Shown: in pieces, positions 18,501 through 26,970 of the stretch | Position numbering within the stretch: the first letter of the stretch is position 1 | How the letters are laid out: every line of letters starts with the position of its first letter | DNA from: Luteimonas_C sp035250245 | GTDB taxonomy: Bacteria; Pseudomonadota; Gammaproteobacteria; Xanthomonadales; Xanthomonadaceae | Assembly (NCBI GenBank): GCA_035250245.1 | Contig: DATFFH010000075.1 | Coordinates: 1 to 64,000, forward strand | Length of the DNA: 64,000 nt | Direction of reading: 5' to 3' | Translations under genes and position numbers: made by a program | The notes under the pieces: generated by a model | Databases searched by the model: none | What the model saw: only the letters and a program-made list of their open reading frames with translations | Told to the model about the DNA's origin: nothing

Positions 18501-21500
18501 CCGCGATGCCCGCCGCACCAGCCGCCGAGCCGTTGCCGAGCGCCACCGAACCTTGCCCGATCGCCCGATTGTTGTTGCCGATCGCCACCGCGCCGTTGGC
18601 CTGGTTGGCCGCTGTCGCGGTCGCGGTGCCGTCGTTATTGGCGATGTTGTTGGCGCCGCCGACGAACGCGCCGGTGCCGCTGGCGTAACTCGGATCGCCG
18701 ATCGCCACCGCGCCGTCGCCGAACGCGACATTCGAACGGCCGATCGCCACCGCGCCGCCGTTGGCAGTACCGGCATCGGCCGTACTCGCATTGCCGATGG
18801 CGACATTGCGCCCAGTAGCGCCGGTGCTGACGGTGTTGCCGACCGCGACCGAGAAGGTGCTGCCTACCGTGGCCGAATAGCCCAGCGCCACCGAGTTCGC
18901 CAGAGCGACCGCACTATTGCCGATGGCGACCGCTCGGGCGCCGTTGGCGAGCGCCGGGTCGCCGGTAAGGGCGGTTCCGCCGCCGCCGCCGATGGCGATG
19001 GAACTGCCGCCAACGGTCGTAGCGCCGCCAGTCCCTCCCGGACCCGCGCCGACCGCCACGGTCCATGCGTTGTCCGCCGACGCCCCCGCGCCGATCGCAG
19101 TCGCGCCGACGAAGGGCGCATCGGCTTGATAGCCGATGGCCGTCGTCAATGAACCCATGGTGTGCGACAAAGCGCCCACAGCGACCGCACCGGTGAAAGG
19201 TACCGAAACTCCGTTGATCGCGCCGCGGCCGATCGCAATACTATCGGCCGCGTTCGAAACGGCATCGATGCCCATCGCGATCGAATTCGTCCCGGTCGCG
19301 CCATCATTGTCGTAATTGCCGCCGGCGACGCCGCCGTCGTTGATGCTGACGTAATGGATGGCGTTCGCGTCGACTTCATTACTGAGGTTTTCGATGGCTT
19401 GGGTCGCGGCGAACAGCTGCGAACCGTTGATCGCATCGGTCGAGGCACCGCTGATCTGCCCCGCCGCTACGTTCGTGATCTGGCGTTCGGCACCGACGTT
19501 ACCGACGCTGACCACGCTGGTCGGCGCGACGCCGGCAAAGTTGTAGCTCACGCCGTCGATGATCGCGCCAGGCGTAGCGACCGCCGCGGCCGTCACCGAA
19601 CCCGAGCCCAGCGCCACATCGCCCGCGCTCGTGGCGGCGGTCGCACCGTTGCCGATGGCGACGGACGAATCGCCGCTTGCCGAAGCGCCGACGCCTGCAG
19701 CCAACGCGTTCAGCCCGGTAGCGCCGTCGTTGTCGTAGTTGCCGCCCTGCACCCCGTTGTCGTTGACGCTGTAGTAGTGCGTCTGCACCGCTTCCGTCGC
19801 GTCGGTGAGCTGGCTCACGTTGACGGCATCCGTGGGGTTCACGCCCGGCGCGACGTTAGTGATGGTCAGATTGCCGGCGTCGATGCCGGTGGTCGTCACG
19901 CTCGGTCCGCCTGCGATGGTCAGCCCATTCGTATTCAGCACCGTGCCGCCCGCGGTCACGCTATTCACCGTGATGTCGTCGGCCAAATCGAAGGTCACGT
20001 CGTTGCTGGTCGTATCCTTCGACACGACCAGGTTGCCGTCGGCATTGTTCAGATCGACGCTGTTGCCCGTCGCGCTGTCCACGCCGACATTGGTTCCATT
20101 GGCGCCCTCGGCGCTGACCGTCCAACCGTCGCCCAGCGCTTCCACCGCCTGGTTGGTCGCGAACAGCTGCGAACCGTTGATCGCGTCGGTCGAGGCGCCG
20201 GAAATCCTGCCAGCCGCCACGTGAGTGATGGTGCGTTCGGCACCCACGGCGCCAACGCTCACCGTCGAGGTCGGCGTAATCCCGGCGAAATTATGGACCG
20301 TACCGTTGATCGTCGTGCTGGAAGTCGCTACCGCCGCATCCGTCACCGAACCCGAACCCAACGCCACGTCGTCAGCGTTGTTGGCCACCGCCGTGTCGCC
20401 GAACGCGACCGCGCCCGCCGCCAGCGCGCGGCTGGTGCTGCCGATCGCCACACTGCCCTGGCCGATCACGGTGTTCTGGTAACCGATACCGACAGCGCCC
20501 TGCGCAGCAGTGCCCGGCACGCCGACCGCTTGGCCGCCGCCGCCGACCATATTGGTGTTGCCCATGGCGACGGTGCCGTCGCCTGTGGCGGTGTTGTCCA
20601 AACCGCTTGCAATGGCGCCGTTGCCCGTAGCGGTGTTCGGATCGCCGATCGCGACCGCGCCGTTGCCGCTGGCGAAGTTGCCGGCGCCGATCGCGACAGC
20701 CCGTCCGCCGGTGGCCGTCGAATCGTTGCCGATAGCCACAGCGTCATCCGAGGAAGCGTTGGCGTCCGTGCCTACCGCGATACTGTTATCGCCCGTTGCA
20801 TTGGCGTGCAGGCCCACAGCCGTGGACGCTACCCCAGCCGCAGCGGACTGATAACCCGCCGCAAATGCGAAAGTGGCCGTGGCGTTTGTGCCCCCGCCAA
20901 TGGCGGTAGCCGTGGTAGTACCCGCATTAGCGGCGTTGCCGTAAGCAGTCGCCCAATCGCCGATGGCTCTCGCGCCTTCGCCGACCGCGGTCCCAAAAGA
21001 TCCTGTCGCGCTTGCATTGCGCCCCATCGCAATGGCGTAGGTCCCCGTGGCTCCGGAGTCCGTGCCTATCGCGATGCCGCTCTCGCCGGTCGCGTTGGCG
21101 TGCAAGCCCAAGGCCGTGGACGCTAACCCACCCGCAGTGGCCTGATAACCCGCTCCCAATGCGAAAGTGGCTGTGGCGTTCGTGCCTGCGCCAATGGCTG
21201 TGGCCGTGGTGGTACTCGCATTGGCGCCGTTGCCATAAGCGGTCGCCCAATCGCCGATGGCTCTCGCGGCCTCGCCAACCGCGGTCCCATAGGACCCTGT
21301 CGCGGTGGCATTACGCCCAATCGCAATAGCGAAAGGCGCGGTCGCGCCGTTATTGGTGTAATTCGCCCCGGTTGTGCCGCCATCGTTCACGCTGAAGTAG
21401 TGAACGGGTGTGCTGGCCGCGATGGCCGCGACTGCCTGATTGGTGGCGAACAACTGCGAGCCATTGATGGCATCGGTCGAGCTGCCGGAGATCCGGCCGG

Positions 21501-24147
21501 CCGCGACATTGGTGATGGTGCGCTCGGTGCCGACGCCGCCCCCCACGCTTACCGTTGATGTGGGTGCGATACCCGCGAAGTTGTAGGTGGTGCCGCCGAT
21601 CACGACGCTGGGCGTACCCACGGCTGCCGCCGTCACCGAACCCGAACCCAGCGCCACGGCGCTGGCGTTAGTGGCGACCGCCGAATTGCCGAGCGCCAAC
21701 GAGTTGGGAGCGCCCGCGTTGGCGCCAGCGCCGAATGCCGACGCATTCACGCCGTTGGCGACGCTGATTCGCCCGATAGCGATGGCGCTGCCTCCCGTCG
21801 CGCTCGAATTGGAACCGATCGCAATGCTTTGATCGGTGTTGGCGACCGCCGTATCGCCGAACGCGAGGGCGCCAGCCGCCAACGCGCGGCTGGTGCTGCC
21901 CAGCGCCACGGCGCCCTGGCCGATCACGGTGTTCTGATAGCCGATGCCCACCGCGCCCTGCGCAGGAGTGCCAGGCGTGCTCACCGCCTGGCCGCCGCCG
22001 CCGACCATGTTGGTGTTGCCCATCGCCACCGAGCCGTTGCCGGTGGCGGTGTTGTCCAGGCCCTGCGCGATCGCGCCGTTGCCGGTGGCGGTGTTCGGAT
22101 CGCCGATCGCGACCGCGCCGTTGCCGCTGGCGAAGTTGCCTTCGCCGATAGCCACCGCTCTGCCGCCGGTCGCGGTCGAATCGTTGCCGATCGCCACGGC
22201 GCCGGCTGCGTTCGCAAGCGCGCTATTGCCCATCGCGATCGCGTTGTCGGCGGCCGCATTGGCTTCGGTTCCGATGGCGAGCGCATTGACGCCGGTCGCC
22301 TGGGCCAATGCTGAGATCGCCACGGCATTGGTGGCAGTGGCATCGGTATCGACACCCAGCGTTATCGCGTTGACCGCGCCGGATGTGCTATTGCGTCCGA
22401 TAGCGATGGCACTCTGGTCCGTTGCTGCGGCGCTTTGGCCCACGGCGACGGCATCCGTACCGGTCGCCTGGCTCGCGAGCCCCACCGCGACGGCGTTCAC
22501 CTGCGATGCCGTCACATCCGTGCCAATGGCGACAGTTCCCACCGCCGTGGCGCCCGCTCCCGGAGCCGTGCGCCCGCCGATATTGATCGAGTTCAATTGA
22601 GTCGCGACCGCCTGGAAGCCGATGGCGACGGCATTCCGGCCGCTTGCGTTGGCGCTGCTGCCTTGCGCGACGGCATCCAGTGCGGAAGCGTTTGCCAGAG
22701 TGCCGATGGCGATCGCGTTGCCCACGCTCGCGTTCGCGCTAAAACCGATCGAAGTGGTGGCATCGGCCGCGACGCCGATGCCGGCGTTGGTGCCGATGGC
22801 GATATTGTCGTCGCCGCTGACCAGGCTACCGGCCGCAGCGTCCAGGGTGCCGTCGTAGGTGACCGAGCCATCGCCTACGCCGAAGGCGACATTGCGCGTG
22901 CCGGTGACGCCCGAACCCGCGCCGCGCATCACGCTGGCGATGCCGCCGCCGATGGCGGTGTTCTGCGCGCCGGTGACCAGCGCGCCGGAGGCGATGCCCA
23001 GTGCGATCGAACCGGTATTGGTGGCCGACGAGCCGGCACCAGCACCCTGGCCGACCGCAACGGTGCTGGCCCCGATAGCGAGCGCTTGCGCTCCCAGCGC
23101 AAGCGAACTATTTCCTAGCGCCCGCGCGCTGTTCCCGACTGCGGTGGCTGCGGCGTCGCTTGCCGTCGCCTGGCTTCCTATCGCGACGGTAGTGGTCCCA
23201 CTGGCGACGGCCGCCCAGCCACCGGCGAATGAAGTATTGCCGCTAGCCAGGGAGCTGACGCCGACCGCTGTGGAGTTTCCTCCCGAAGCTTGGGAACCGG
23301 AGCCCACCGCGCTGGCGCCAGCTCCGGTGGCATTGGCGCTAACTCCCAGCGCGATCGTATTGATATTGCTTGAGACGGTGCCGCCACCTATCGCGATTGC
23401 ACCGCCAGTGCCTGAGGCTGCCGCATTCAAGCCGATAGCCACCGAGTATTGGGTCGAGGAGACGGATTGACCGCCAATGGCGATGGCATCGACGCCCGAT
23501 GCAAGAGCGCCACTGGTCGCATTGCCACCGATTGCCGTCGAACCGACGCCAGTGGCCCGTGTGGCTGTTGCTGCGTTGACGCCACCCCCACCGAGTGCTG
23601 TCGCATAGCTGACGGCGGCATTGGCTTGCGAACCCACGGCAACGCCCCTAAGTCCACCTGCTGTTGACTGCACGCCGACAGCGATGGCTCCCGCGCCGCC
23701 GGCGTTGACATCCGTACCGATAGCAATCGCCGACTCTCCGGACGCTCCGGTTCCGCTGGTGCGCGCACCCACGTAAATGGAGTTGACGCCTGAGCCGAGG
23801 GCTTGGTAGCCGAGAGTCGTGGCATTCAGCCCCGAACTGGTGGCCCTAAAACCTATAGCAGTGGCTCCGGCGGCAGCCGCTTGCGCCTCCAAACCCGCGC
23901 ATGTCGCGCTGCCGTTGTATTGGTTGTACGGCGGCGCGGTGCAGTTCGCCTGCGCCTGCGCCGACGGCGCCCATCCGATCCAGGCGATGCCCAACAGCGC
24001 AGTCATGATCCCCGCCAACCGCGTCGTTCCCGCCGCGTGCGAAGGCTTGTTGCCGCCGGAAGCCTTGCCGCGCGGCGTGGCCAATTCCGAAGCGACCACC
24101 AACTGGTTCAGCGAGCGGTTCCATACCACGCTATAGATCTTGTTCAT
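15547..24147 (-). CDS. giant trimeric autotransporter adhesin (type Vc, YadA/AtaA family)
   Basis: Outer-membrane trimeric fibre of 2866 residues. It starts with an ESPR (MNKIYSVVWNRSLNQLVVAS), a hydrophobic stretch and cleavage near AQAQ (about residue 66). Most of the rest is YadA-type head motif (AIAIGxxAxAxGxxS), forming left-handed beta-rolls. Head blocks alternate with neck/connector units: about eight long copies of 'ER.ITNVAAG....STDAINGSQL', three short 'TDAVNVSQL' units, and six 'HYYSVND.G..G.NY.NDGATG' modules. The end has a short coiled-coil (NQLQTGLTNTLNQANGY) and a four-strand YadA anchor over about the last 95 residues, ending GFSAGAGIQW. GGGGGATAG precedes the ATG. It mediates adhesion or autoagglutination; the ligand is unknown. 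The TpgA-like gene follows. Open frames on the opposite strand are products of the regular repeat. Confidence 0.95.
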   Translation of the reverse strand: MNKIYSVVWNRSLNQLVVASELATPRGKASGGNKPSHAAGTTRLAGIMTALLGIAWIGWAPSAQAQANCTAPPYNQYNGSATCAGLEAQAAAAGATAIGFRATSSGLNATTLGYQALGSGVNSIYVGARTSGTGASGESAIAIGTDVNAGGAGAIAVGVQSTAGGLRGVAVGSQANAAVSYATALGGGGVNAATATRATGVGSTAIGGNATSGALASGVDAIAIGGQSVSSTQYSVAIGLNAAASGTGGAIAIGGGTVSSNINTIALGVSANATGAGASAVGSGSQASGGNSTAVGVSSLASGNTSFAGGWAAVASGTTTVAIGSQATASDAAATAVGNSARALGNSSLALGAQALAIGASTVAVGQGAGAGSSATNTGSIALGIASGALVTGAQNTAIGGGIASVMRGAGSGVTGTRNVAFGVGDGSVTYDGTLDAAAGSLVSGDDNIAIGTNAGIGVAADATTSIGFSANASVGNAIAIGTLANASALDAVAQGSSANASGRNAVAIGFQAVATQLNSINIGGRTAPGAGATAVGTVAIGTDVTASQVNAVAVGLASQATGTDAVAVGQSAAATDQSAIAIGRNSTSGAVNAITLGVDTDATATNAVAISALAQATGVNALAIGTEANAAADNAIAMGNSALANAAGAVAIGNDSTATGGRAVAIGEGNFASGNGAVAIGDPNTATGNGAIAQGLDNTATGNGSVAMGNTNMVGGGGQAVSTPGTPAQGAVGIGYQNTVIGQGAVALGSTSRALAAGALAFGDTAVANTDQSIAIGSNSSATGGSAIAIGRISVANGVNASAFGAGANAGAPNSLALGNSAVATNASAVALGSGSVTAAAVGTPSVVIGGTTYNFAGIAPTSTVSVGGGVGTERTITNVAAGRISGSSTDAINGSQLFATNQAVAAIAASTPVHYFSVNDGGTTGANYTNNGATAPFAIAIGRNATATGSYGTAVGEAARAIGDWATAYGNGANASTTTATAIGAGTNATATFALGAGYQATAGGLASTALGLHANATGESGIAIGTDSGATGTYAIAMGRNASATGSFGTAVGEGARAIGDWATAYGNAANAGTTTATAIGGGTNATATFAFAAGYQSAAAGVASTAVGLHANATGDNSIAVGTDANASSDDAVAIGNDSTATGGRAVAIGAGNFASGNGAVAIGDPNTATGNGAIASGLDNTATGDGTVAMGNTNMVGGGGQAVGVPGTAAQGAVGIGYQNTVIGQGSVAIGSTSRALAAGAVAFGDTAVANNADDVALGSGSVTDAAVATSSTTINGTVHNFAGITPTSTVSVGAVGAERTITHVAAGRISGASTDAINGSQLFATNQAVEALGDGWTVSAEGANGTNVGVDSATGNSVDLNNADGNLVVSKDTTSNDVTFDLADDITVNSVTAGGTVLNTNGLTIAGGPSVTTTGIDAGNLTITNVAPGVNPTDAVNVSQLTDATEAVQTHYYSVNDNGVQGGNYDNDGATGLNALAAGVGASASGDSSVAIGNGATAATSAGDVALGSGSVTAAAVATPGAIIDGVSYNFAGVAPTSVVSVGNVGAERQITNVAAGQISGASTDAINGSQLFAATQAIENLSNEVDANAIHYVSINDGGVAGGNYDNDGATGTNSIAMGIDAVSNAADSIAIGRGAINGVSVPFTGAVAVGALSHTMGSLTTAIGYQADAPFVGATAIGAGASADNAWTVAVGAGPGGTGGATTVGGSSIAIGGGGGTALTGDPALANGARAVAIGNSAVALANSVALGYSATVGSTFSVAVGNTVSTGATGRNVAIGNASTADAGTANGGAVAIGRSNVAFGDGAVAIGDPSYASGTGAFVGGANNIANNDGTATATAANQANGAVAIGNNNRAIGQGSVALGNGSAAGAAGIAGNVAIGDGATAATSAGDVALGSGSATAATVATASAAIDGVNYNFAGIAPTSTVSVGATGTERTITNVAAGRIDGASTDAINGSQLFAATQAIENLSNEVDAGAVHYYSVNDNAVAGANYNNDGATGLNAIAAGVGAAAAGQQATAMGDGATAQALQSIAIGFQARVVQAAPGLSDHSIVVGDSSTISNSFNSWIYGQSNSIADSTQVGVLGGFNSVSGSAGSMVQGSNNTLTDSLGVVATGAANTVSDSTAAVVLGSQNSIAGSTTNVVIGSNNALDAATENFVAGHRNTLGAAIAGNQVLARDGTVAGGVQDGVLIGTGGTVNANNGIAIGTGAVATNAGDVALGAGSVTAAAVPTSTATINGITYAGFAGVAPTSVVSVGSVGAERQITNVAAGQVTSTSTDAINGSQLYAVADTLTGQIAAAETHYYSVNDNGVAGGNYANDGATGLNAMAAGVDATAAGDNSLALGFGATASHANSVALGSNAATAVAVGTSSIVLDGNTYNFAGIAPVGTVSVGALGAERTITHVAAGRIDAGSTDAINGSQLHATNQALENLSNSVNSSASHYYSVNDGGTHVGNYNNDGATGAGSIASGMNAGASAANAVAIGSGATAGTANSVALGAGSSTSAAVGTASATIAGNTYNFAGANPTGTVSMGSAGAERTITNVAAGRIDANSTDAVNGSQLHATNQAVNQIDARVTNIEDSITNIGNGSTGMFQVSQDHNAPPPSPTGTDSAAGGANAVASGNNSTAVGNNSTASGTGSSAFGNGSVASGNNSVAIGAGSVASADNTVSVGTVGGERKITNVAAGVADTDAVNVSQLKGFTNGGVQYDKNVDGTVNNNSITLNPNGTGPTTIHNVAAGVAGTDAVNVNQLQTGLTNTLNQANGYTDARINELQDDIWSANRGARGGTASAMAMAGMPQAYLPGKSMLSIGVGGYQQEYGMAVGLSGITDNGRYVYKAQVSGNTTREFGFSAGAGIQW
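20375..22198. repeat. dispersed ~365-bp in-gene duplication (1458 bp apart) in the trimeric adhesin
   Basis: Bases about 20375-20740 and about 21833-22198 are two diverged copies of one segment, offset by exactly 1458 bp (486 codons). Anchor points GCCGATCACGGTGTTCTG (20461 and 21919) and GTCGAATCGTTGCC (20717 and 22175) give the same offset. Both encode head residues such as AVAIGDPNTATGNGAIA and MGNTNMVGGGGQAV. A looser third relative lies around 18500-18760. The copies keep frame, pointing to growth of the fibre by duplication. Confidence 0.85.
20750..21340. repeat. tandem 294-bp (98-codon) duplication in the trimeric adhesin
   Basis: Two adjacent copies are offset by exactly 294 bp: GCCCAATCGCCGATGGCTCT lies at 20951 and 21245, GCRTTGGCGTGCARG at 20798 and 21092, TCCGTGCCTA at 20765 and 21059. 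They encode matching head blocks containing ARAIGDWATAYGN, TTTATAIG and LHANATG. The copies have diverged, mostly at third positions, so the duplication is not very recent. Confidence 0.88.
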
Positions 24148-24705
24148 TGCCTATCCCCCGTTGCAAGCAGATGTGATGTCCCAGAGCGGTGTTGTCCGCT
24201 CACGGATTCGTTCGATGCGCGCACATGGCTGAGGGCGCGCGGAGCAGCGCGCTCGCCGAGCCTCGCTTTGGCCTGTGCGGTCCTGTATCCGCGCCGGACG
24301 ACCGCATCGATCGGCTGCGCCGATCGCTCGGCGCGCGATGAGAAATTCGCATCCATGACCCCCTTCGGCTCCGCGTTCGCGCGGAGTCGCCTACATCCAT
24401 TTCTATCGGTGGCCGGCGATCACTCGCCTGCCGTTCGAAGAACCGAGTCGCGCAGGATTCGCTTCGCTACGTCCTTGTCTTCTGCTTGCCGCTGCAGGTA
24501 GGCGCTGTAAAACTTTTCTTCGTGCGCGCACTCTAATCACAAGGGTCGGTGCATTACACCCACGGTTAGTCACCGATTCTCACCGAATATTTTCGGCCCG
24601 GAAATTGACCGCATGCGCGATGATTTGGCGTGTCCTGAAAAGGATGCGAAACAGCGACGCGCGGCTAATCTGAATAGTGGATCGTCTTACGGACCAGGGG
24701 GTCGT
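24148..24705. promoter_or_regulatory. divergent control region between trimeric adhesin and response regulator, with phased TCAC boxes
   Basis: No gene is seen in these 558 bp. On the minus strand, GTGA boxes read TTCGGTGAGAATCGGTGA: TCAC at 24570-24573 and 24580-24583, with a near-match CCAC at 24560-24563, all in 10-bp phase. This lies 423 bp or more from the adhesin start and about 120-135 bp from the regulator start, so it could serve both. CACTCTAA at 24529-24536 recurs upstream of the other giant autotransporter. A long 5' leader for the adhesin is implied if the promoter is near this site. GC-rich inverted stretches lie around 24226-24265. Confidence 0.5.
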
Positions 24706-25407
24706 ATGACCGACGTTAGGCATGGGATCCTGGTCGTCGAAAGCGACCGACGCTTACGCGATGAGATCCTGATCCCCGGCCTTCGAAACGCCGGCTTCGA
24801 CGCCATCGGCGCCGGCACCGCCGTCGACGCTTATCGTTGCATGCTCGCGCGGATTTTTTCCTTGTTCGTCGTGGACGTCGCCTTGCCCGATGCCGACGGC
24901 CTGGCCATGGTCGGCTGGTTGCGGACCGCGACCGATGCGGGAATCGTCGTGCTCACCGAAACCCGGGGCAGCAAGCGCCAACAAATACGCAGCTTGAACG
25001 ATGGCGCCGACGCCTACGTCGCCAAACCGATCGACATCGACGTGCTGGTAGCCACGCTGCGGAGCCTGCTGCGGCGCATGAAACCGTCGGACGCGCGCCG
25101 AACGGCCGGCAAAGGCCCTTCGCGTTGGCGGCTCGGCGCCGCCGGTTGGGATTTGATTTCGCCCGACGGAACGAAGGTGCAACTGACCCAGCCCGAACGC
25201 CTGCTGTTAGGCGCGCTGGCGGCTTCTCCGGGCAAGGCCGTCGCGCGCAGCGCCATCATTTCGCTGTTGGCGCGCGACGCGAAGAATTTCGATGGCCATC
25301 GCCTGGAGATGCTGGTGCATCGGCTGCGCCGCAAAGTGCGGGCGAGCACCCGCGAAACGCTGCCTTTGAAAGCGATGCGCGGCGTCGGATACGTTCTCCA
25401 GCTATGA
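24706..25407 (+). CDS. OmpR-family response regulator with atypical acidic pocket
   Basis: Receiver plus winged-helix DNA-binding regulator, 233 residues. The receiver has the phospho-site D57 in FVVDVALPDADG, the threonine in VVLTETRG and lysine in VAKPIDID. The Trans_reg_C domain (from about residue 140) has TQPERLLLGALAA, GHRLEMLVHRLRRKVR and the wing KAMRGVGYVLQL. The usual second acidic residue of the Mg-binding pair is serine here (VVESDRR where the paralogue at 29445-30158 has VVEDNQE). The ATG at 24706 follows CAGGGGGTCGT. It is 165 bp upstream of a histidine kinase on the same strand, its likely partner, and diverges from the trimeric adhesin, a likely target. Confidence 0.9.
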   Translation: MTDVRHGILVVESDRRLRDEILIPGLRNAGFDAIGAGTAVDAYRCMLARIFSLFVVDVALPDADGLAMVGWLRTATDAGIVVLTETRGSKRQQIRSLNDGADAYVAKPIDIDVLVATLRSLLRRMKPSDARRTAGKGPSRWRLGAAGWDLISPDGTKVQLTQPERLLLGALAASPGKAVARSAIISLLARDAKNFDGHRLEMLVHRLRRKVRASTRETLPLKAMRGVGYVLQL

Positions 25408-25572
25408 GCGCAGCGCCGCGAACGGCCTGAATTGTGCTACCCATCACACTATGCATCGCGGAAAATCACCGGCGCTCACCTTGGTTACATGATGGCGCGG
25501 ACAACCCGCTGCCGCATCGAATCGCCTGTCGCCCGGCGGTGGCGACCAACCCGACGACAGCCGTCCGCACCG

Positions 25573-26970
25573 ATGAACATGGATGCAACACCATTGGACG
25601 CCTGGCGACGCTTCGTCGGCTGGATGAGAAACGTGCCCGATGCGTCGCACGGAAAGCGCAACGCGTTGACGCTCCAGACCATGCTGGTCATCACCGGCAC
25701 GATCGCTTCCTCGATGGCCGCGGTTTCCTACGCCACCGACGATGCGGGCGGACTCGGCGAGAGCTGGCACATCTTGACCATCGCTGCGTATGCGTGGGGC
25801 TGTTTCTGCCTGTTGCGCCTCGGCCTGTTCCGGCTTGCGGCCGGCCTGACGGTCCTCGGCGGCCTGATCCTGATCGGCTTCAGCTATCAGGCCTATGGAC
25901 TGCGGGCGCAATCCGGGTTGCAGATAACCCAGCTGCTTCCTTTGCTGCTCGCGGGCTTGCTGCTGGGAAGAAGCGCCGTGTGGTGGACGACGTTGGCCGT
26001 TGCGGTCGCATTGGGAATCGGCGCACGGGTCGATCTGGGGCTGGCGACGAATGTCGCTGCGCGTTCGGAGGTCTGGTCCGCCCTGCTTCTATTCGGCATG
26101 AACCTGTTCGTACTGGCGGTGATCCTGGATCGGCTGATCCTGTTGATGCAGCGGGCCATCAAGCGCAGCGAAGAGCTCGACGCCATTTGCCTCGAGCTGG
26201 AACGCGAGATCGAGGAAAAGGAACGCGCCTACGCGCGCCTGTTGCATACGCAGCGAATGGAAGCTATCGGCCGGCTTTCGACCGGCGTCGCCCACGACTT
26301 CCACAATATCCTCAGCGTCATCCTGGGACTGGCCACCTTGCCGGTCCGGAACGATGACTCAACCGACATCATCCTGCCTAAGGTCGCCAAAGCGGCGCGG
26401 CGCGGCACCGCCATCACCCGCCGGCTGCTGAGTTTCGGGCGCACCCAGACTGGGGAGGTCGCCACCTTCGATCTGGTCGAAGCCGTCGACGAAATGCGTT
26501 CGTTGATCCTGCCGATGTTCCATCGCGGGGTCAAAGTGCAAATGGACCTGCCCGCGCCGGGTGTTCGCGTGAGGATGGACCGCGACGAGCTGGAACTGGT
26601 GCTGCTGAACATCGCCAGCAACGCGTGCGACGCCATGCCGGACGGCGGCCGGTTCGCCCTCTCCGTCGAATCCGACGAAGCGCATGCGCGAATAAGCATG
26701 GAAGACACCGGCGAAGGAATGGCGCCCGATGTGCTCGCCCGCCTGTTCGAACCGTTCTTCACGACCAAGCCCAAAGACAAGGGAACCGGCATCGGCATGG
26801 CGATCGTGCACCGTTTCGTCGCCGACAGCGGAGGCGATATCGACGTGGACAGCATGCCCGGCCAAGGCACGCGCGTTCGGATCAAGATACCGCTGGCGTC
26901 GCCCGAATTCGAAGTCGGGGCATCCGCCCGGAAAGCGTCCGAATCCTATTGGTCGCCGGCGGCCTCGTAA
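25573..26970 (+). CDS. membrane histidine kinase without an extracellular sensor domain
   Basis: Inner-membrane sensor kinase of 465 residues. Residues about 35-200 hold five or six hydrophobic segments with very short loops, so there is no large periplasmic domain. A short helix (RSEELDAICLELEREIEEKE) leads to the dimerisation/phosphoacceptor box MEAIGRLSTGVAHDFHNIL with H241. The ATPase domain has the N box NIASNACDAMPDGG, G1 DTGEGMAPD and G2 KGTGIGMAIVH. The start is uncertain: the ATG at 25573 lacks a strong ribosome-binding site and in-frame ATGs lie at 25489 and 25492. It follows the response regulator by 165 bp and its 3' end overlaps the convergent propeller-receptor gene by 25 bp. 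The signal may come from that receptor; this is inference. Confidence 0.9.
   Translation: MNMDATPLDAWRRFVGWMRNVPDASHGKRNALTLQTMLVITGTIASSMAAVSYATDDAGGLGESWHILTIAAYAWGCFCLLRLGLFRLAAGLTVLGGLILIGFSYQAYGLRAQSGLQITQLLPLLLAGLLLGRSAVWWTTLAVAVALGIGARVDLGLATNVAARSEVWSALLLFGMNLFVLAVILDRLILLMQRAIKRSEELDAICLELEREIEEKERAYARLLHTQRMEAIGRLSTGVAHDFHNILSVILGLATLPVRNDDSTDIILPKVAKAARRGTAITRRLLSFGRTQTGEVATFDLVEAVDEMRSLILPMFHRGVKVQMDLPAPGVRVRMDRDELELVLLNIASNACDAMPDGGRFALSVESDEAHARISMEDTGEGMAPDVLARLFEPFFTTKPKDKGTGIGMAIVHRFVADSGGDIDVDSMPGQGTRVRIKIPLASPEFEVGASARKASESYWSPAAS

Noticed and set aside
15547..24147. Regular short repeats resembling a CRISPR array.
   Set aside because: The repeats are in-frame head motifs of the trimeric adhesin; there are no constant direct repeats with unique spacers and no cas genes.
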